A DNA stretch of 13,270 nt from Bacilli bacterium (GCA_024693165.1 JAILLM010000073.1:1-13270); one strand, 5' to 3'. Shown: positions 1-8,073, counted from the first letter of the stretch. Notes: generated from the letters alone by a model not told the origin. Translations and numbers: made by a program.

Positions 1-809
1 CATTAAATGGATTACATCAACATATTCAAACTAATATTAGTGATTCAATTTTTGAAATGAATAATAATTGTGAACGTTTATCATTTAGTTTTGTAGATAT
101 AAACAATAGGAGGATTAATTTTAGTATAGAAGAATTTACATCTAAAAAATCAACACCAATGAATTTATTAGCACCAATAGGTTATGGAACAAAAAAACCA
201 AATTTTTTACCATTATTTTTTCTATATAATTTTGACTTTATTAGAAGAAACAAAAGTAAGATGAATTGTTTTATTGATACTAAAAAAATACTTGTTGATA
301 AATTCCCACTACCTATGAATAATCAGTTTAGATATTATGCTAGATTTAGTAATCAGTGTGATTTATTAGAATTTGCAAATACAGATTCTTTATCATTTTT
401 AGAAGTTGAACTTGATAATAATAGTTATAAAAAGGATAATATTGAATATATCTACGATGGACAAAATTCATTAAGTGAAATTGTTGTGTATTTAGAAAAA
501 AGAACAATAAATATAAATTTTTTTCCAAGTTTTAATATGAATAAAGACTTAGAGGGGAGTTTTAAAATTTCCCCGGATAAAGTAATGGGGTATATAGAGG
601 GTATATATAGTATAAAAAAAGAAGAGTATAAAATCATTATAAAAATAATTCCAGAGAATGGATGGAAATCAATTCCTAATTCATTTGTTACAAAAATGAT
701 ATTAAAACCCAATTCTATATTTTGTAGATGGAGTAAAAATTATGATTTCACAGAAGAAATTGATATTAAAAATAAATTAGTTAAATCAATGTGGAAAAAT
801 AATAATTAA
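1..809 (+). CDS. Unrecognised protein, 5'-truncated by the window edge
   Basis: The reading frame is open from base 3 to the TAA at 807-809, giving 268 visible residues. The first ATG in frame, at 57, has no SD in front of it and 18 sense codons precede it without a stop, so the true start almost certainly lies outside the window. I do not recognise the family. The visible part is rich in Asn, Lys, Ile and Phe, has no clear signal peptide or membrane helix, and alternates short hydrophobic strands with polar turns. This suggests a mostly beta protein, with Trp-containing segments near the C-terminus. Its sequence is even more AT-rich than the conserved genes that follow, which fits an accessory or fast-evolving gene. 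A perfect hairpin terminator follows and separates it from rbgA, so it is not part of that operon. No function is assigned. Confidence 0.7.
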   Translation, partial: LNGLHQHIQTNISDSIFEMNNNCERLSFSFVDINNRRINFSIEEFTSKKSTPMNLLAPIGYGTKKPNFLPLFFLYNFDFIRRNKSKMNCFIDTKKILVDKFPLPMNNQFRYYARFSNQCDLLEFANTDSLSFLEVELDNNSYKKDNIEYIYDGQNSLSEIVVYLEKRTININFFPSFNMNKDLEGSFKISPDKVMGYIEGIYSIKKEEYKIIIKIIPENGWKSIPNSFVTKMILKPNSIFCRWSKNYDFTEEIDIKNKLVKSMWKNNN

Positions 810-852
810 ATTAAAATTAATTGTTCGTAAGATTAAGATATTACGATTAATC

Positions 853-880
853 AAAGTAGTTATGAAAATAACTACTTTTT
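853..880 (+). terminator. Intrinsic terminator after the unrecognised gene
   Basis: An 11-bp perfect stem (853-863 pairs with 868-878) closes on a GAAA tetraloop (864-867) and runs into a T tract ending at 880. It lies 43 bases beyond the stop of the upstream gene and just before the -10 element of rbgA. Confidence 0.85.
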
Positions 881-881
881 A

Positions 882-890
882 TGTTATAAT
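882..890 (+). promoter_or_regulatory. Extended -10 promoter of the rbgA operon
   Basis: The sequence TGTTATAAT is a perfect TGn-TATAAT extended -10. The region 17 bp upstream (862-867, ATGAAA) is a poor -35 and falls in the loop of the preceding terminator. The extended -10 probably carries recognition. The predicted start near 897 leaves a leader of about 23 bases before the ATG. Confidence 0.65.
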
Positions 891-919
891 TTTTATGAAT
901 AAAAAAGGAAGTGATTTCT

Positions 920-1780
920 ATGAATGATAATAAAACTAATATAAACTGGTATCCTGGTCATATGGCTAAAACTAAAAGAGAGATTAATGATTTATTACCA
1001 TTAATTGACTTAGTTTATGAAATTGTTGATGCAAGAATACCTCAATCTTCTAGAATTGAAGATATAGATAATATTGTTAAGAATAAACCTAGAATAATTA
1101 TTATGACTAAAAAAGATTTATGTGATCTAGAAGAAACTAATAAATGGATTAATAAATATAGAAATGAAGGTCACACAGTAGTTTTAGTTAATTTAAATAA
1201 TAATGACGATTTAAAATATGTTTTAAATGAAACTAAAAAGATTGGTGAAGAAATTAATAAAAAACGTATTGAAAAAGGTTTAAGAGAAAAAGAATTAAAA
1301 GCATTAGTAGTCGGTATTCCAAATGTAGGTAAATCAACATTCATTAATAGAATGGTTGGTAAAAAAGTTGCTGGCGTAGGTAATATGCCAGGTGTAACTA
1401 AAAACCTTGTATGGCTTAAAACTAAATCTAATATACTTTTACTAGATACTCCTGGTATTTTATGGCCTAAGTTTGATTCACAAGAAGTTGCCAGAAATTT
1501 AGCTGCTATGAGTGCAATAAAGATGGAAGTATATGATAATGACGAAGTGGCAATTCATGTACTTAATAAATTAAGTAAATATTATCCAAACTATTTAGAA
1601 TCTAGATATGGATTAACTGAATTTGATAATGATGATATCGGTGAAATGTATGATAGAATTGGTAAAAAATTAGGTTATATCATTAGAGGTGGAGAAATAG
1701 ATTACGCTCGTGTTTCTACATCAGTTATTAATGATATTAGAAATGAAAATATAAAAGGAATTACATTCGATAGAATATAA
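920..1780 (+). CDS. rbgA: Ribosome biogenesis GTPase RbgA (YlqF)
   Basis: RbgA is a circularly permuted GTPase that promotes a late step of 50S subunit assembly. The 286-residue product opens with the family signature WYPGHMAK (10-17); His14 corresponds to the catalytic His9 of B. subtilis RbgA. The G motifs come in permuted order: G4 as TKKD (63-66), G1 as GIPNVGKST (132-140), G2 around T160 in PGVT, and G3 as DTPG (176-179) followed by ILWPKF. A C-terminal helical domain, the RNA-binding part in the family, fills 190-286. Length matches the family. I chose the ATG at 920 because AAGGAAGTGA ends about 6 bases upstream; an in-frame GTG at 911 sits inside that SD. It is the first gene of a tightly overlapping operon with rnhB and an LtaS-like gene. 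Confidence 0.97.
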   Translation: MNDNKTNINWYPGHMAKTKREINDLLPLIDLVYEIVDARIPQSSRIEDIDNIVKNKPRIIIMTKKDLCDLEETNKWINKYRNEGHTVVLVNLNNNDDLKYVLNETKKIGEEINKKRIEKGLREKELKALVVGIPNVGKSTFINRMVGKKVAGVGNMPGVTKNLVWLKTKSNILLLDTPGILWPKFDSQEVARNLAAMSAIKMEVYDNDEVAIHVLNKLSKYYPNYLESRYGLTEFDNDDIGEMYDRIGKKLGYIIRGGEIDYARVSTSVINDIRNENIKGITFDRI

Positions 1781-2568
1781 TGGAAATTGAAGGATTTTTA
1801 ATTGATAGTGAAGTATATGATTTATCTCCGATAGAAAGTATACCTAACTATCAATTTTTATCGTTAGAAGATATATTATCTGAGTTAAAGAAGAATTATA
1901 AAAAGAATAAGAAATTGTGTGAACTTATTGAAATGCATTTAGCAACTTTAGATAATATGCGTTATGAGCGTAAACTTAAAAATGAAGGATATAAATATAT
2001 TGCAGGTGTAGATGAAGTAGGTAGAGGGCCTTTATGTGGTCCGGTTGTTACTTGTGCTTGTATTTTACCTGATAATTATTCACTTCCAGGACTTACTGAT
2101 TCAAAGAAAATCAGCGAAAAGAAACGTGAAGAGTTATATGAAATATTAATAAAAGATTGCATTTATTCAATCGGAATTAAAGATAATAAAAGAATAGATG
2201 AAATAAATATTCGAGAAGCCACTATCGAAGCTATGTATGATGCTATTAATAATTTAAGTGTAAAACCTGATTATGTACTAATTGATGCTATGGAATTACC
2301 TAAATTAGATATGCCATATAATGCTATGATTAAAGGCGATTTTAAATCAGCATCTATTAGTGCTGCATCTATTATTGCTAAAGTTACAAGAGATAGAATG
2401 ATGATTGAATTAGATAAAAAATATCCAGAATATGGATATGCAAAGCATAAAGGATATCCAACTAAAGATCATATTGAAGCAGTAAAAAAATATGGAGTTA
2501 AAGACTTCTACAGGTTTACATTTGCGCCAATAAATGAAATAATTAATAAAGGTGATATCAATGGGTAA
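1780..2568 (+). CDS. rnhB: Ribonuclease HII
   Basis: RNase HII cuts the RNA strand of RNA-DNA hybrids and removes single ribonucleotides from DNA. The catalytic carboxylates are visible: D78 and E79 in GVDEVGRGPL (76-85), D169 in LIDA and D205 in KVTRDRMM. TDSKK (106-110) and KGD (185-187) are further family blocks. The product has 262 residues, including a helical N-terminal extension of about 70 residues of the type seen in B. subtilis RnhB, so the early start is credible. The ATG overlaps the rbgA stop by one base (TAATG) and has no SD close by; the nearest purine run (AAAAGGA) is about 20 bases upstream. Translation is therefore probably coupled to termination of rbgA. The neighbouring rbgA-rnhB order also occurs in B. 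subtilis (ylqF-rnhB). Confidence 0.96.
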   Translation: MEIEGFLIDSEVYDLSPIESIPNYQFLSLEDILSELKKNYKKNKKLCELIEMHLATLDNMRYERKLKNEGYKYIAGVDEVGRGPLCGPVVTCACILPDNYSLPGLTDSKKISEKKREELYEILIKDCIYSIGIKDNKRIDEINIREATIEAMYDAINNLSVKPDYVLIDAMELPKLDMPYNAMIKGDFKSASISAASIIAKVTRDRMMIELDKKYPEYGYAKHKGYPTKDHIEAVKKYGVKDFYRFTFAPINEIINKGDING

Positions 2569-4720
2569 GGATAAAACAGAAAAAGAAACTAAAACATCTA
2601 AAATAGAACCTAAAATAGATGAAATTCAAAGAAGAAAAATAGTTGATATTATTACTAATAAATATATAGTTAGTTCAACTCTTTTAACTATAAGTATTTT
2701 TATTATAGAAATGTTTTTAAGATATCTTACTGAATCATCATTTAATGATTTTGGAGTAGTAAGAATATTCATTAGTTCTTTAATTATAGGAATGGGTATT
2801 TCATGGATATTACATTTCTTTAAAAGAATTATTGCAAGAGTAATAAATGCAATACTTATAGCGGTAGTAGGTATTTACGCCTTCGTAGAATTACTTTTAT
2901 ATAATTTGATTGGATTCTACATGGGTATGGGTAATGCAGAACAAGGTACTAAAGTTGGAGAATTTATTGATTCTACTATTAAGACTATGAATATACATCA
3001 TGCAAGTCTTTTAATAGTTACAGTTGTACTTGTAGTTTTATATATATTTATAGATATATATGTATCTAAAAAAGCTTATAAACCAAGAAGAAGAAAGTTT
3101 AGTAAAGCTCTTTTAATTAATATGATCCCATTATTAGTAATTGGATTATTATGTACATTCTATTATCACACAGTAAGAAGCAAATCTTATCAAAGTGAAT
3201 TACAAGCAACATCTAATTATAGTTTATGGCTATATCCAGAAAACTCTAACTTAACAGTTAATAATTATGGTGTAGTTATGTATATCTTCTTAGATATTAA
3301 AAATCAAATTACAGGAATTGATTCTGAATATATTATGAATCTTGAAATGCAAGAAGTGGTTCAAGAAGAAAAGAAAGAAGAACCAGTTACTGATTACACA
3401 AGAATTATTGATGATTCTGCTTGGGATGAACTTATAGCTAATACATCTGATGGTACTTATAATTCACTTAATAACTACCTAAAGAATAGAAGTATCACAC
3501 CTAAGAATGATTATACTGGTATGTTTAAAGGTAAAAACTTAATTATTATTCTTATGGAATCTGTAAATGAAATAGCTATATATAATGAAGAATATTTCCC
3601 AACATTATATAAGATGTATCATGAAGGAATTAGTTTTAAAAATAACTATAGTCCAAGAAATAACTGTTCAACAGGTAATAATGAAATGACTGTTTTAACA
3701 AGTTTATGGACTATTAATAACACATGTACAGCAAATGCATATTTAAAGAATAAATATTCTTATGCTTCATTTAATATATTTAATAGAGCAGGTTATAAGA
3801 CTGCTGCATTCCACGATTACACTCAAAAGTTCTACTTAAGAGGTACAACTTTACCTAATATGGGTGCAGGTGCATACTATGGTGTAGAAAAACTAGGTAT
3901 ACCTTATTCAACAAGTTATACTGAAGCAGATGATAAAGATATGTTTAAAGCTGCAAAAGATTATTATATGAGCGATGCTCCATTTATGGTTTACTTTGCA
4001 TCAGTAACACCACATCAATCTTATGTTGCAAGTCAAACATGTTCAGATAGATATTTCACTAAATATAGAAATTTAGGATACTCTGAATACTTATCTAGAT
4101 ACTTATCTAAAATGCAAGTATTTGATGAAGCAATGAAAGAACTTCTTGATGAATTAAAAGCTGCTGGTGAACTTGATAATACAGTAATAGCTATGTTTGG
4201 GGACCATTTCCCATATGGATTAAATGATAATGATATTAATGATTTCTTTACAAAGAATAATGCCGGTTATACAATCAATAGAAACTCTACAACTAACAAG
4301 AATGTAGATAAGACTCCAATGTTAATTTATAATGCCGCAATGGAAAAACCTATCGAAGTAACAGATTATACAACTATAATTGATTTACTTCCAACACTTT
4401 TAAATCTATTTGATATGGATTATGATCCAAGACTTTATTTAGGAACAGATGCTTTAAGTGAAACACATGTATCACGTGCATACTTTAGTGATAAATCTTG
4501 GGTTGATGAAAATGGTTTCTATTATGCCCCAACTAATAAGATGACTTATACTGGAGATACAAAGTATGATGCTACTACAATTGCTAGTATTAATAAAGAA
4601 ATTTCTACTAGACAAAACATGAGTGCAACAGCTATTCAAAATAACTATTTCAAATACCTTTATGAAGGTTTAGAGAAGTATAAAAAGGTTGAAGAACCAA
4701 CTACAACAAGTGGAGAATAA
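2561..4720 (+). CDS. LtaS-type membrane phosphoglycerol transferase (sulfatase fold)
   Basis: Members of the LtaS family move glycerol-phosphate units from phosphatidylglycerol onto a lipid-anchored polymer or glycan outside the membrane. The 719-residue product has a charged N-terminus, five membrane helices (about 36-55, 66-86, 96-118, 148-168, 182-202), a linker, then an extracellular sulfatase-fold domain from about 320. Metal and catalytic residues can be placed: E333 in LMES, the nucleophile T371 in CSTGNNE, H485 in TPHQ, and D548-H549 in FGDH. Three cysteines lie outside, with C369 two residues before the nucleophile and C389 close by, which I do not recall from canonical LtaS. The start at 2561 follows AAAGGTGAT by 5 bases and overlaps rnhB by 8 bases; GTG at 2552 lies inside the SD and is less likely. 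The exact polymer made is unknown, so I give no gene symbol. Confidence 0.9.
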   Translation: MGKDKTEKETKTSKIEPKIDEIQRRKIVDIITNKYIVSSTLLTISIFIIEMFLRYLTESSFNDFGVVRIFISSLIIGMGISWILHFFKRIIARVINAILIAVVGIYAFVELLLYNLIGFYMGMGNAEQGTKVGEFIDSTIKTMNIHHASLLIVTVVLVVLYIFIDIYVSKKAYKPRRRKFSKALLINMIPLLVIGLLCTFYYHTVRSKSYQSELQATSNYSLWLYPENSNLTVNNYGVVMYIFLDIKNQITGIDSEYIMNLEMQEVVQEEKKEEPVTDYTRIIDDSAWDELIANTSDGTYNSLNNYLKNRSITPKNDYTGMFKGKNLIIILMESVNEIAIYNEEYFPTLYKMYHEGISFKNNYSPRNNCSTGNNEMTVLTSLWTINNTCTANAYLKNKYSYASFNIFNRAGYKTAAFHDYTQKFYLRGTTLPNMGAGAYYGVEKLGIPYSTSYTEADDKDMFKAAKDYYMSDAPFMVYFASVTPHQSYVASQTCSDRYFTKYRNLGYSEYLSRYLSKMQVFDEAMKELLDELKAAGELDNTVIAMFGDHFPYGLNDNDINDFFTKNNAGYTINRNSTTNKNVDKTPMLIYNAAMEKPIEVTDYTTIIDLLPTLLNLFDMDYDPRLYLGTDALSETHVSRAYFSDKSWVDENGFYYAPTNKMTYTGDTKYDATTIASINKEISTRQNMSATAIQNNYFKYLYEGLEKYKKVEEPTTTSGE

Positions 4721-4725
4721 AATTT

Positions 4726-4757
4726 AAGGAAAGTGTCAAACACTTTCTTTAATTTTG
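4726..4757 (+). terminator. Intrinsic terminator of the rbgA-rnhB-ltaS operon
   Basis: An 11-bp stem with one G-T pair (4726-4736 with 4740-4750) and a CAA loop starts 6 bases after the stop codon. It is followed by AATTTTG, a modest T tract. Confidence 0.75.
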
Positions 4758-4778
4758 TATTAGTTTAAAATTTTAGTG

Positions 4779-4808
4779 TTGACATTATATTTATTAGTAT
4801 CATATAAT
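4779..4808 (+). promoter_or_regulatory. Perfect consensus vegetative promoter of topA
   Basis: TTGACA at 4779-4784 and TATAAT at 4803-4808 both match the sigma-A consensus at every base, separated by 18 bp. The predicted start near 4815 gives a leader of about 52 bases, roughly twice that of the other genes here. It is the only promoter in the window with two perfect hexamers. Confidence 0.85.
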
Positions 4809-4866
4809 TCAACTTGACTTAAAAGTTTAAATCATGATTATATATAAAATGAAAGAGGGAGTTAAA

Positions 4867-6900
4867 TTGACTAAATTAGTAATAGTGGAATCTCCAGCTA
4901 AGACACATACAATTGGATCTTACTTAGGTAAGGAATATAAAGTAGTTTCTTCTAAAGGACATATTAGAGATTTAGCAACTACTGGTAAATTTGGTTTAGG
5001 TGTAGATATAGATAATAACTTTGAACCAAATTATATTTCTATTAAGGGTAAGACTAAAGATATAAAACAACTTAAGAAAGATATTAAAGAATCTGACTTT
5101 GTATATCTTGCAACCGACCCAGACCGTGAAGGAGAAGCAATTTCTTGGCACCTTTATGATGCTTTAGGGATTAAAGATAAAAACTATGAAAGAATAGTAT
5201 TTAATGAAATTACTAAACCTGCAGTCGAAGATGCATTTAATCATGCAAGAAAGATTGATATGGATTTAGTTAAGTCTCAAGAAACAAGAAGAATTCTAGA
5301 TAGAATTATTGGTTTTAGATTATCTAAATTAATGAGAAGTAAAACTGATGGAACAAGCGCTGGTAGAGTACAATCAGTAGCTTTAAAATTAGTTGTTGAT
5401 AGAGAAAGAGAGATAAGAAGCTTTATTCCTGAAGAATATTGGGAAATCGTAGCGCATATCAATGATCTTGATTTTGATTTAGATAAATATAAAGACAAAA
5501 AATTAGAAATACATTCTAAAGAAGAAGTAGATAAAATCTTAGGTGCGTTAGGTGATGAATATATAGTATTATCTATTGATAAAAAAGCTAAGAAGAGAAA
5601 TTCTTTAATGCCATTTATTACAAGTACACTTCAACAAGTTTGTATTAATAAATATGGATTTAATTCAAGCAAAGTTATGAGTATAGCTCAAAAATTATAT
5701 GAAGGTATTGATATTGGATCAGATACTGTAGGTTTAATTACATACATGAGAACTGATTCAACAAGACTTTCTCCAATTTTTATTAATGAAGCATTTGATT
5801 ATATTAAATCAAATTTTGGCGAAAAATATGTTGGAGTAGTAAAACAATCTAAAAAGAAAGAAAATGTTCAAGATGCGCATGAAGCTATCAGACCAACTTC
5901 AGTAATGCGTACACCTGAATCAATTAAGAGATATTTAAGTGATGATGAATATAAAGTATATTCAATTATTTATGCACGTGCATTAGCATCACTAATGGCA
6001 CCAGGTGAAACATTAACTACTACTATTAACTTAGATAATAATGGATATAACTTCAAGACAACTGGTACAGTTGAAACATTTGATGGTTTCTTAAAAGTAT
6101 ATAGAGACTTCTATAACAGTGAAGAAAAAGAATTACCTGATAATATTAAAGAAGGAGATATCTTAAAATCTAGAGATATTGAAACTCTTCAAAAGTTTAC
6201 TAAACCAGCTCCACGTTATACTGAAGCAACTTTAATTGAAGAAATGGAGCGTCTTGGTATTGGTAGACCATCAACTTATGCTCAAACTATGAAAACTATT
6301 AAACAAAGAGATTATGTTGAAACTAAAGACAAGAGATTTATTCCTACTGAAACAGGTTTTGAAGTAACTGATAAATTACAAGAATTCTTCTCAGATATTA
6401 TTAATGTTACATATACAGCTGAGATGGAAGATGAACTTGATAAGATTGCTGATGAAAAATTAGATAATGTAAAAGTACTTAGAGATTTTTATGATAAATT
6501 TGCACCACTTCTAGACAAAGCATTTAAAGAAATGGAAAAGACTCAACCACAAGAAACTGGTGAAACTTGTCCTGAATGTGGATCTCCACTTGTAATTAGA
6601 AAATCTAGATATGGTCAATTTGTTGCATGTTCTAACTATCCAGAATGTAAGTACATTCAACAAGAAGAAAAAGAAGAAAAACCTGTTGTTGAAGTTTGTA
6701 AATGTCCAACTTGTAAAGATGGAATGATTATTGAACGTTTAACTAGGAAAGGTAAAGTATTCTATGGATGTTCTAGATTCCCTAAATGTAAGACAGCTTA
6801 TTGGGATAAACCAACCGGAGAGCTTTGTCCTGAATGTAATTCAATGTTAGTTGAAGGAAAAGATGGAATAAAGTGTTCTAAATGTGATTATGAGGGTTAG
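4867..6900 (+). CDS. topA: DNA topoisomerase I (type IA)
   Basis: TopA relaxes negatively supercoiled DNA by passing one strand through a transient break held by an active-site tyrosine. Numbered from the TTG, the 677-residue product has a Toprim domain with E8 in VIVESPAK and the acidic triad D84, D86, E88 in DPDREGE. SAGRVQS, the catalytic Y293 in TYMRTDST, DAHEAIRPT and IGRPSTYA follow. The C-terminus carries three four-cysteine zinc ribbons: C568/C571/C588/C594, C613/C616/C635/C641 and C654/C657/C670/C673. Start choice: GAGGGAG ends 5 bases before the TTG at 4867, and MTKLVIVESPAK is the usual family N-terminus. An in-frame ATG at 4834 would add 11 residues but has no SD. The last codons and the stop form part of the terminator stem. 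Confidence 0.97.
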   Translation: MTKLVIVESPAKTHTIGSYLGKEYKVVSSKGHIRDLATTGKFGLGVDIDNNFEPNYISIKGKTKDIKQLKKDIKESDFVYLATDPDREGEAISWHLYDALGIKDKNYERIVFNEITKPAVEDAFNHARKIDMDLVKSQETRRILDRIIGFRLSKLMRSKTDGTSAGRVQSVALKLVVDREREIRSFIPEEYWEIVAHINDLDFDLDKYKDKKLEIHSKEEVDKILGALGDEYIVLSIDKKAKKRNSLMPFITSTLQQVCINKYGFNSSKVMSIAQKLYEGIDIGSDTVGLITYMRTDSTRLSPIFINEAFDYIKSNFGEKYVGVVKQSKKKENVQDAHEAIRPTSVMRTPESIKRYLSDDEYKVYSIIYARALASLMAPGETLTTTINLDNNGYNFKTTGTVETFDGFLKVYRDFYNSEEKELPDNIKEGDILKSRDIETLQKFTKPAPRYTEATLIEEMERLGIGRPSTYAQTMKTIKQRDYVETKDKRFIPTETGFEVTDKLQEFFSDIINVTYTAEMEDELDKIADEKLDNVKVLRDFYDKFAPLLDKAFKEMEKTQPQETGETCPECGSPLVIRKSRYGQFVACSNYPECKYIQQEEKEEKPVVEVCKCPTCKDGMIIERLTRKGKVFYGCSRFPKCKTAYWDKPTGELCPECNSMLVEGKDGIKCSKCDYEG

Positions 6901-6923
6901 TATATTTATACTAACTCTTTTTT
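6892..6923 (+). terminator. Terminator overlapping the topA stop codon
   Basis: A stem of about 12 bp with two G-T pairs (6892-6903 with 6908-6919) and an ATTT loop contains the last codons and the TAG of topA in its left arm. A run of six T (6918-6923) follows. Confidence 0.8.
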
Positions 6924-6924
6924 A

Positions 6925-6933
6925 TGATATTAT
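6925..6933 (+). promoter_or_regulatory. Probable extended -10 of the GNAT gene
   Basis: TGATATTAT matches TGn-TATAAT at all but one base; an overlapping TATGAT at 6923 is an alternative. The -35 position (6905-6910, TTTATA) is weak and falls in the terminator hairpin of topA. The predicted start near 6940 coincides with the SD, so the leader would be only about 9 bases. Confidence 0.45.
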
Positions 6934-6948
6934 TTATATGGTGATACT

Positions 6949-7470
6949 ATGGCAGAAGATGTTAAACTTACAATTAGATTTCCAAGCGAAACCGATAAGA
7001 ATGCATGGCTAGACTTTGTTAAAGATGCAAGAAAGTTTTATAGTGATGCAACACCACTTGGATTTAAGAGTGAAGAGTATTATAGAGAATGGTTAAATAA
7101 ATTAATAAATTTAAATATAGGTACAACACTTAAAGAAGGTGAAGTACCTCAATCAACTTTCTTTATGTTTCAAGGACCGAGAATAGTTGGTTATTTAACA
7201 ATAAAAAGAAAAACTATTAATGGTAAACCGATTGGTCAAGTTTATTTAAATATTAGACCATCAGATAGAAAAAAAGGATTTGGTACAAAACTTTTAACTG
7301 CTGCATTAAATAAATGTAGAGAAATTAATTTAAAACAAGCACTTATTTCATGTCCAGAAGAATCTATTGGTAGTATAAAAATAATTGAAAAAGCTAATGG
7401 AAGATTAATAGAAACAAAATTCTTAAACGGAACAGAAATAAAGATGAGAATATACTTAATCGATTTATAA
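6949..7470 (+). CDS. GNAT family N-acetyltransferase
   Basis: The 173-residue product looks like a GCN5-related acetyltransferase, which moves an acetyl group from acetyl-CoA to an amine. The acyl-CoA binding motif A is visible as strand VYLNIRP (98-104) followed by the pyrophosphate-binding loop RKKGFG (107-112, fitting R/Q-x-x-G-x-G) and the helix TKLLTAALNKC. The segment ISCPEESIGSIKIIEKANGRLI (133-154) corresponds to the motif B region, where an Asn before a Gly is common. The N-terminal third, with a helix containing YYREWLNKLINL, resembles the larger predicted acetyltransferases grouped as COG3981. The substrate cannot be told from sequence. GGTGAT ends 3 bases before the ATG, an unusually short spacing. 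The product appears to have its own promoter and terminator. Confidence 0.85.
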   Translation: MAEDVKLTIRFPSETDKNAWLDFVKDARKFYSDATPLGFKSEEYYREWLNKLINLNIGTTLKEGEVPQSTFFMFQGPRIVGYLTIKRKTINGKPIGQVYLNIRPSDRKKGFGTKLLTAALNKCREINLKQALISCPEESIGSIKIIEKANGRLIETKFLNGTEIKMRIYLIDL

Positions 7471-7484
7471 GATTAAGTTTTTTT
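7454..7484 (+). terminator. Terminator overlapping the GNAT stop codon
   Basis: ACTTAATC (7454-7461) pairs perfectly with GATTAAGT (7471-7478) around a 9-base loop that contains the TAA stop. Seven T (7478-7484) follow. The left arm is therefore coding sequence. Confidence 0.75.
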
Positions 7485-7486
7485 AT

Positions 7487-7515
7487 TTGACTATAGAAAT
7501 ACTTAATGTTAATAT
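7487..7515 (+). promoter_or_regulatory. Promoter of the orphan helical gene
   Basis: TTGACT (7487-7492, five of six matches) and TAATAT (7510-7515) are 17 bp apart, with a TGn extension (7507-7509) before the -10. The -35 begins 3 bases after the T tract of the preceding terminator. Confidence 0.65.
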
Positions 7516-7539
7516 ACATTACAAATGAAGGTGATTTGT

Positions 7540-8073
7540 ATGGAAAATAATATTAAAAAAATAAAGGAAAATAAGAATGCTTTTATTTATAGTGCTAGTT
7601 TATATCGTGCAATGGCAGATTATTCTGAAAATCAAAATAGTAATACTGTAAAATGTTTATTAACAGCAATATCTAATTCTGAAAAAAGAGGTTCAATTAT
7701 ATTACCTGATTTAAGAAGAGGAAATTCACTTGCATTAGCGTTACAGTCAAATTTCTATAGAGCTGTAGAATTAATGTTAATGTACGCTAATGATTTACAT
7801 CTTTCACTTGATAAAGTATCATTTAATGAAGATTATTCTGAACCAAGAAATTTAAGAGAAGAATTATTATATTCTATGTATACTTCTGATAAAACACCTT
7901 CTTATAGTTTTATTAAATTTCTTCTTAGTGAACCTACTTCTGACAATTTTTGTAGTACAATAACAAGTGTGCATGATGAATATGAGTCCTTTGACAGATT
8001 ATGCTCTTATTGTAATATTACTGAAGAAGAAAAAGAAAATCATTTAGAAAAAAAACTAGAAAAAAGAAACTAA
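7540..8073 (+). CDS. Orphan helical protein, possibly with degenerate ankyrin-like repeats
   Basis: I do not recognise this 177-residue protein. It has no signal peptide or membrane segment and looks almost wholly helical. The segment around 61-90 (RGNSLALALQSN followed by RAVELMLMYAND) reads like an ankyrin repeat: G-N-S-L-A-L-A-L in place of G-x-T-x-L-H-x-A, then a second helix with V-x-L-x-L. Segments with VKCLLTAI (near 37-44) and FIKFLLSE (near 123-130) could be the second helices of neighbouring repeats. This reading is inference. A cluster of cysteines (C137, C154, C157) near the C-terminus includes a C-x2-C pair, and the tail is highly charged (EEEKENHLEKKLEKR). AAGGTGAT ends 4 bases before the ATG at 7540. 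An upstream in-frame ATG at 7525 would leave no room for an SD and is rejected. Confidence 0.75.
   Translation: MENNIKKIKENKNAFIYSASLYRAMADYSENQNSNTVKCLLTAISNSEKRGSIILPDLRRGNSLALALQSNFYRAVELMLMYANDLHLSLDKVSFNEDYSEPRNLREELLYSMYTSDKTPSYSFIKFLLSEPTSDNFCSTITSVHDEYESFDRLCSYCNITEEEKENHLEKKLEKRN

Noticed and set aside
57..59. ATG as the start of the first gene
   Set aside because: No SD upstream, and the frame stays open for 18 codons to the window edge, so it is an internal Met.
346..712. Minus-strand open frames at 346-528 and 452-712
   Set aside because: They lie inside the unrecognised + strand gene, have no SD, and look like low-complexity antisense of AT-rich coding sequence.
826..845. CGTAA...TTACG inverted repeat before the first terminator
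   Set aside because: Only 5 bp with a 10-base loop and no T tract; expected by chance at this composition.
4811..4838. Small palindromes in the topA leader (ACTTAAAAGT, ATCATGAT)
   Set aside because: AT-rich chance palindromes; no riboswitch-like conserved core is visible.
5277..5498. Minus-strand open frame inside topA
   Set aside because: Antisense to conserved topA motifs; no SD or family features.
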